DNA of 8,636 bases. It comes from an uncultured Clostridia bacterium. GTDB lineage: Bacteria > Bacillota > Clostridia > Christensenellales > Borkfalkiaceae. Numbering within the stretch: the stretch's first letter is position 1; every line of letters begins with the position of its first letter. Position numbers and translations under genes: made by a program. A model generated the notes under the pieces. That model saw only the letters and a program-made list of their open reading frames with translations, was not told where the DNA came from and did not search any database. The stretch spans positions 1 through 8,636 of the forward strand of contig CAKQKA010000068.1 in assembly GCA_934247855.1 (NCBI GenBank), written 5' to 3'. This document shows positions 6,185 through 8,636 of this stretch, in pieces.

Positions 6185-7159
6185 ATGAACGAAATTCAAC
6201 GTCGGATTTTACATAAAATCGAAGAATATCAGACTATTATCATAATCAGACATATTCGTCCGGACGGCGACGCTGTAGGCTCTACGCTCGGATTGCGCGA
6301 GATTTTACGCCTTACATATCCCGAAAAACGGATTTTTACGATAAACGAAGACTATTCGGAATATATGTCTTTTTTGGGTAACGAGGACGAGGCGATAACG
6401 GACGACGAGTACGCGAACGCGCTTGTTATCGCTGTGGATACGGCTTCGGTCGATCGTTTGTCCAACAAAAAATTCGCGCTGGCAAAAGAGCTGATTAAAA
6501 TCGACCACCATATCGACATTGCGCCTTACGGCGATATCAGCTGGGTGGAAGATCACAGGTCGTCCGCGTGCGAGATGATAGCCGATTTTTATGCCTGCAA
6601 TAAGGACGTTTTAAAAATCAATTCTTTTGCCGCAACTTGCATTTATGCTGGAATGGTAACCGATACCGGGCGGTTTAAGTACGAGGTGAGCGGCGAGACC
6701 ATGCGCCTTGCGGGTATTCTTCTCGATATCGGCATAGATACCGAAACGCTGTTCGCGCACCTTACGCTTGAAGATTTTTCTTATTACAAGTTCGAAGCGT
6801 ACGTTTTCAGTAAGATTAAAATGACCGAAAGCGGCGTTGCGTATCTTTACGTTACCAACAAAATGAAAGAAAAACTCGGGCTTTCCAACGAGCAGGCAAG
6901 CAGTGCGATTTCGTTTATAGACGGCATAAAGGGCAGTCTTATCTGGGCGGCGTTTATCGATAACGACGACGGAACTATAAGGGTAAGGTTGCGTTCAAGA
7001 TTTTTAGATATCAATACGCTTGCCGAGCGTTTCCACGGCGGCGGGCATGCCAAAGCCGCGGGTGCGACTTGCTATTCCAAAAAAGAAATGAACAAGCTCA
7101 TCGCCGAAGCCGATTTGCTGCTTAAAGAATACAAAGAATCGCACGAGGGCTGGTTATGA
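6185..7159 (+). CDS. nrnA: DHH-family phosphoesterase, NrnA-like (nanoRNase / pAp phosphatase)
   Basis: Cytoplasmic Mn-dependent phosphoesterase of the DHH/DHHA1 family. Characterised NrnA degrades 2-5-nt RNAs to mononucleotides and dephosphorylates 3'-phosphoadenosine 5'-phosphate. Motifs in the 324 residues: RHIRPDGDAVGS (22-33; His23, Asp27, Asp29), AVDTAS (83-88; Asp85), the signature DHH (107-109), SSACEM (126-131), TDTGRF (159-164; Asp160), and the DHHA1 substrate motif GGGHAKAAGA (285-294). All expected metal ligands are present. Start: GGAG at 6175-6178 is 6 bases before ATG 6185, whereas an in-frame ATG at 6170 has only a poor CGGCGG-like site; the longer form would add five residues (MPEKE). 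The stop overlaps the surE start as ATGA. Other DHH subfamilies (RecJ, GdpP, polyphosphatase) are less likely because of the length and the lack of extra domains; the exact substrate is inferred. Confidence 0.9.
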   Translation: MNEIQRRILHKIEEYQTIIIIRHIRPDGDAVGSTLGLREILRLTYPEKRIFTINEDYSEYMSFLGNEDEAITDDEYANALVIAVDTASVDRLSNKKFALAKELIKIDHHIDIAPYGDISWVEDHRSSACEMIADFYACNKDVLKINSFAATCIYAGMVTDTGRFKYEVSGETMRLAGILLDIGIDTETLFAHLTLEDFSYYKFEAYVFSKIKMTESGVAYLYVTNKMKEKLGLSNEQASSAISFIDGIKGSLIWAAFIDNDDGTIRVRLRSRFLDINTLAERFHGGGHAKAAGATCYSKKEMNKLIAEADLLLKEYKESHEGWL

Positions 7160-7881
7160 AAACTTTAATTACCAATGACGACGGTATTTTTTCGGACGGC
7201 ATAAAGTGCCTTGCCGCGTGGGCGAAAAAGCTGGGCGACGTAACGCTGTGCGCCCCTAAATTTCAACAAAGCGGCAAAAGTCACGGCATAGAAATTCACG
7301 AGGCGTTCGAGATTAAACCCGTCAAAGTGCTCGACGGCATAAGGGCGTTTTCGGTCGATTCCACGCCTGCCGACTGCGTGCGTTTTGCCGTGCTGGGGCT
7401 TAACGAAAAGTACGATCTGGTGCTGTCCGGCATCAACCGCGGATATAATATCGGCGAGGATATAGTTTATTCGGGCACTGCCGGCGCGATTTTTGAAGCG
7501 CGCGCTTTAAGACACCGCGCAATCGCATTTTCAACCGACGTTCATGGGTTTGAGTTCGCCGCCGCTCATTTAGACGATGCATATAATTTTATTTTGAATA
7601 ACAAGCTGTTCGACTACGGCGATTTATTCAACGTAAATATCCCCGGCGACCGCGCCTGTGGTATAAAGGTTACGCGGCAGGGCGACCGCTATTATCAGGA
7701 CGAGTTCGTCTGCGAGGGGAATGACATGTACCGTCAGCTCGGCGGTTGCATTTACATTCGCCGCGATGCTCCTGACGACGATACCGAAGCGGTTTTAAAC
7801 GGCTTTATTTCTATAACGCCGCTTACCGTTGACCGTACCGATAACGCCGCTTACGAAAAGATTAAAAAAACAGGGCTGTAA
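7156..7881 (+). CDS. surE: 5'/3'-nucleotidase SurE
   Basis: Divalent-metal-dependent phosphatase that removes phosphate from nucleoside 5'- and 3'-monophosphates; some homologues also cleave short polyphosphate. The 241 residues are near the usual ~250. The N-terminal TNDDG (6-10) supplies the metal-binding aspartates Asp8 and Asp9, QQSGKSHGI (37-45) supplies Ser39, and SGINRGYNIGEDIVYSGTAGAI (91-112) gives Asn94 and the active-site glycine loop. VDSTPADCVRF (67-77) and the end ISITPLTVDRTD are also family hallmarks. It overlaps nrnA by 4 bases (ATGA) and GAGGG at 7145-7149 lies 6 bases before its ATG, so translation is coupled. The pairing with nrnA suggests a nucleotide turnover role: monophosphates released from nanoRNA or pAp would be its substrates. 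Confidence 0.95.
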   Translation: MKTLITNDDGIFSDGIKCLAAWAKKLGDVTLCAPKFQQSGKSHGIEIHEAFEIKPVKVLDGIRAFSVDSTPADCVRFAVLGLNEKYDLVLSGINRGYNIGEDIVYSGTAGAIFEARALRHRAIAFSTDVHGFEFAAAHLDDAYNFILNNKLFDYGDLFNVNIPGDRACGIKVTRQGDRYYQDEFVCEGNDMYRQLGGCIYIRRDAPDDDTEAVLNGFISITPLTVDRTDNAAYEKIKKTGL

Positions 7882-7909
7882 AAGCGTTTTTGCACTCTGC
7901 GGCTCTGTA

Positions 7910-7915
7910 TATAAT
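7910..7915 (+). promoter_or_regulatory. Perfect TATAAT -10 box just before the surE terminator
   Basis: TATAAT at 7910-7915 is an exact sigma-A -10 consensus. The -35 is poor: TTTGCA (7889-7894) is at a short 15-base spacing. A start near 7922 would give a transcript of only about 55 nt, ending at the next terminator. It may be a chance match in AT-rich sequence. Confidence 0.25.
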
Positions 7916-7930
7916 AGGTTGTAAAATTAT

Positions 7931-7975
7931 AAAACTGCGGTTTAACTGTAATGAAAGTTAAAGACCGCGGTTTTT
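7931..7975 (+). terminator. Terminator of the lplA-gcv-nrnA-surE unit, likely bidirectional
   Basis: The arms 7933-7947 (AACTGCGGTTTAACT) and 7956-7972 (AGTTAAAGACCGCGGTT) form a 15-bp stem with a 2-nt bulge (GA at 7963-7964) and an 8-nt loop. A-T pairs from 7931-7932 extend it, and TTTTT at 7971-7975 follows. On the minus strand the stem is followed by TTTTATAATTTTAC, so it may also work in reverse. It starts 50 bases after the surE stop. Confidence 0.85.
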
Positions 7976-8005
7976 GTGTTATTTAAGCGGAAAAAGCGCA
8001 AAAAA

Positions 8006-8041
8006 ATATCATATTATGCAGAGCTGCGCATAATATGATAT
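8006..8041. promoter_or_regulatory. 14-bp perfect inverted repeat abutting the yunB start codon; T-tract on the minus strand
   Basis: ATATCATATTATGC (8006-8019) and GCATAATATGATAT (8028-8041) are perfectly complementary with an 8-base spacer (8020-8027). The repeat ends at the base before ATG 8042. Seven As (8000-8006) precede it, so on the minus strand the hairpin is followed by TTTTTTT, the form of an intrinsic terminator for leftward transcription. On the + strand it could be an operator or an mRNA hairpin that blocks ribosome access, since there is no Shine-Dalgarno sequence at a normal distance. Confidence 0.6.
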
Positions 8042-8636
8042 ATGAAAAGAAAAACTGCGAGAAAGATCAAAATAGGCATTGCGATGCTTGTGGTATTCGT
8101 CGTCTACATATGGTTATCGTCAAGCCGACTGATAATCGATGCGGGCGGCGAATATTTTGCGTTTTCGGTGTCGAATTGCAGTTATTACGCTATCGAAGAG
8201 AGGATAAAAAATCAATACGTCAAGGATTTATGCACGATCGAAAAGACATCCGACGGCAAAGTAGCCTGCGTAAAAACCGACGTGGTGGGCATAAACGCGC
8301 TGTCAGCAAAACTCGCGACCGATTGTTATACCGCTCTCGATGGCTTGGTGGCGGACGGTTTTCCCGTCCCGTGCGGTGTTTTTACGGGTATTCGTTTGCT
8401 CGCAGGCTCGGGTAAAAAGGTAAAAATAAAACTTGTGGGCGTGTTGTCCGTTCAGTGCGACATGGTGCGAGCGTTTTCATCCGTCGGCATCAATCAGACA
8501 AGGTACACGCTTTCGGCTTTCATTCACGCCGATTTATCCGTGTATACGCCGCTCGGCTATAAACGGTATTCGGAAAAAATAGAAGTGCCCTTGTTCGATA
8601 ATTTCATCGTGGGGGAAGTTCCGAACGTTTATCTTA
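8042..8636 (+). CDS. yunB: Sporulation protein YunB, 3' truncated by window end
   Basis: A membrane-anchored protein of endospore formers, made in the mother cell under sigma-E in B. subtilis; its biochemical role is not established. The frame has no stop from 8042 to the window end; 198 residues are visible of a family I recall as roughly 220-255 residues. The N-terminus is basic (MKRKTARKIK) followed by one membrane segment (about 11-25, IGIAMLVVFVVYIWL). Family features: YYAIEERI (48-55), VPCGVFTGIRLLAGSG (109-124, equivalent to the IPLG-x-L-x-GS region), the hallmark GINQTRY (149-155), and IVGEVPNVY (189-197). The start ATG is directly after an inverted repeat and has no clear ribosome binding site. 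A 126-residue frame at 8035-8415 in another phase overlaps it and is a shadow. The gene lies beyond a terminator and so is a separate transcription unit. Confidence 0.9.
   Translation, partial: MKRKTARKIKIGIAMLVVFVVYIWLSSSRLIIDAGGEYFAFSVSNCSYYAIEERIKNQYVKDLCTIEKTSDGKVACVKTDVVGINALSAKLATDCYTALDGLVADGFPVPCGVFTGIRLLAGSGKKVKIKLVGVLSVQCDMVRAFSSVGINQTRYTLSAFIHADLSVYTPLGYKRYSEKIEVPLFDNFIVGEVPNVYL

Noticed and set aside
8035..8415. 126-residue open frame overlapping the right-edge gene
   Set aside because: The frame starting at 8042 encodes clear YunB motifs (GINQTRY, IVGEVPNVY) and an N-terminal membrane anchor; the 8035 frame has no recognisable features and begins inside the inverted repeat.

Overview
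The window is an ordinary chromosomal stretch from what looks like an anaerobic, endospore-forming Clostridia-type Firmicute, probably an uncultured gut lineage. The evidence is a glycine cleavage P-protein split into GcvPA and GcvPB, strong AGGAGG-type ribosome binding sites, a sporulation gene (yunB) at the right edge, and a BspA-type leucine-rich-repeat gene of the kind common in gut anaerobes at the left edge. The lineage is an inference; no rRNA or marker gene is present. All supported genes lie on the + strand.

Layout. Positions 1-436 hold the 3' end of a BspA-like LRR gene with 69-bp tandem repeats, more AT-rich than the rest of the window. Positions 437-793 are noncoding. They hold a bidirectional-looking hairpin terminator, a paired region with a 24-nt loop, a second strong terminator, and a good sigma-A-type promoter (TTGCAA-17 nt-TAGAAT) that starts the main operon. 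Positions 794-6096 are lplA-gcvT-gcvH-gcvPA-gcvPB: lipoate-protein ligase plus the T, H and split P subunits of the glycine cleavage system. The E3 component (dihydrolipoyl dehydrogenase) is absent here. After a short gap with a 9-bp stem come a DHH-family NrnA-like phosphoesterase and SurE nucleotidase, overlapping by ATGA. A strong terminator closes the unit at about 7931-7975. A 14-bp perfect inverted repeat then ends at the base before the start codon of yunB, which runs off the right edge.

How the genes fit together. LplA would attach lipoate to Lys57 of GcvH. GcvPA/PB decarboxylate glycine and pass the aminomethyl group to lipoyl-GcvH. GcvT moves the methylene group to tetrahydrofolate and releases ammonia. 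NrnA and SurE form a plausible nucleotide salvage pair: nanoRNA or pAp to nucleoside monophosphate, then to nucleoside.

I saw no undescribed system. The most interesting points are the inverted repeat abutting the yunB start (and its reading as a minus-strand terminator), the structured leader region upstream of lplA without a recognisable glycine riboswitch, the lplA-first operon order, and the recombination-prone, possibly frameshifted LRR remnant.
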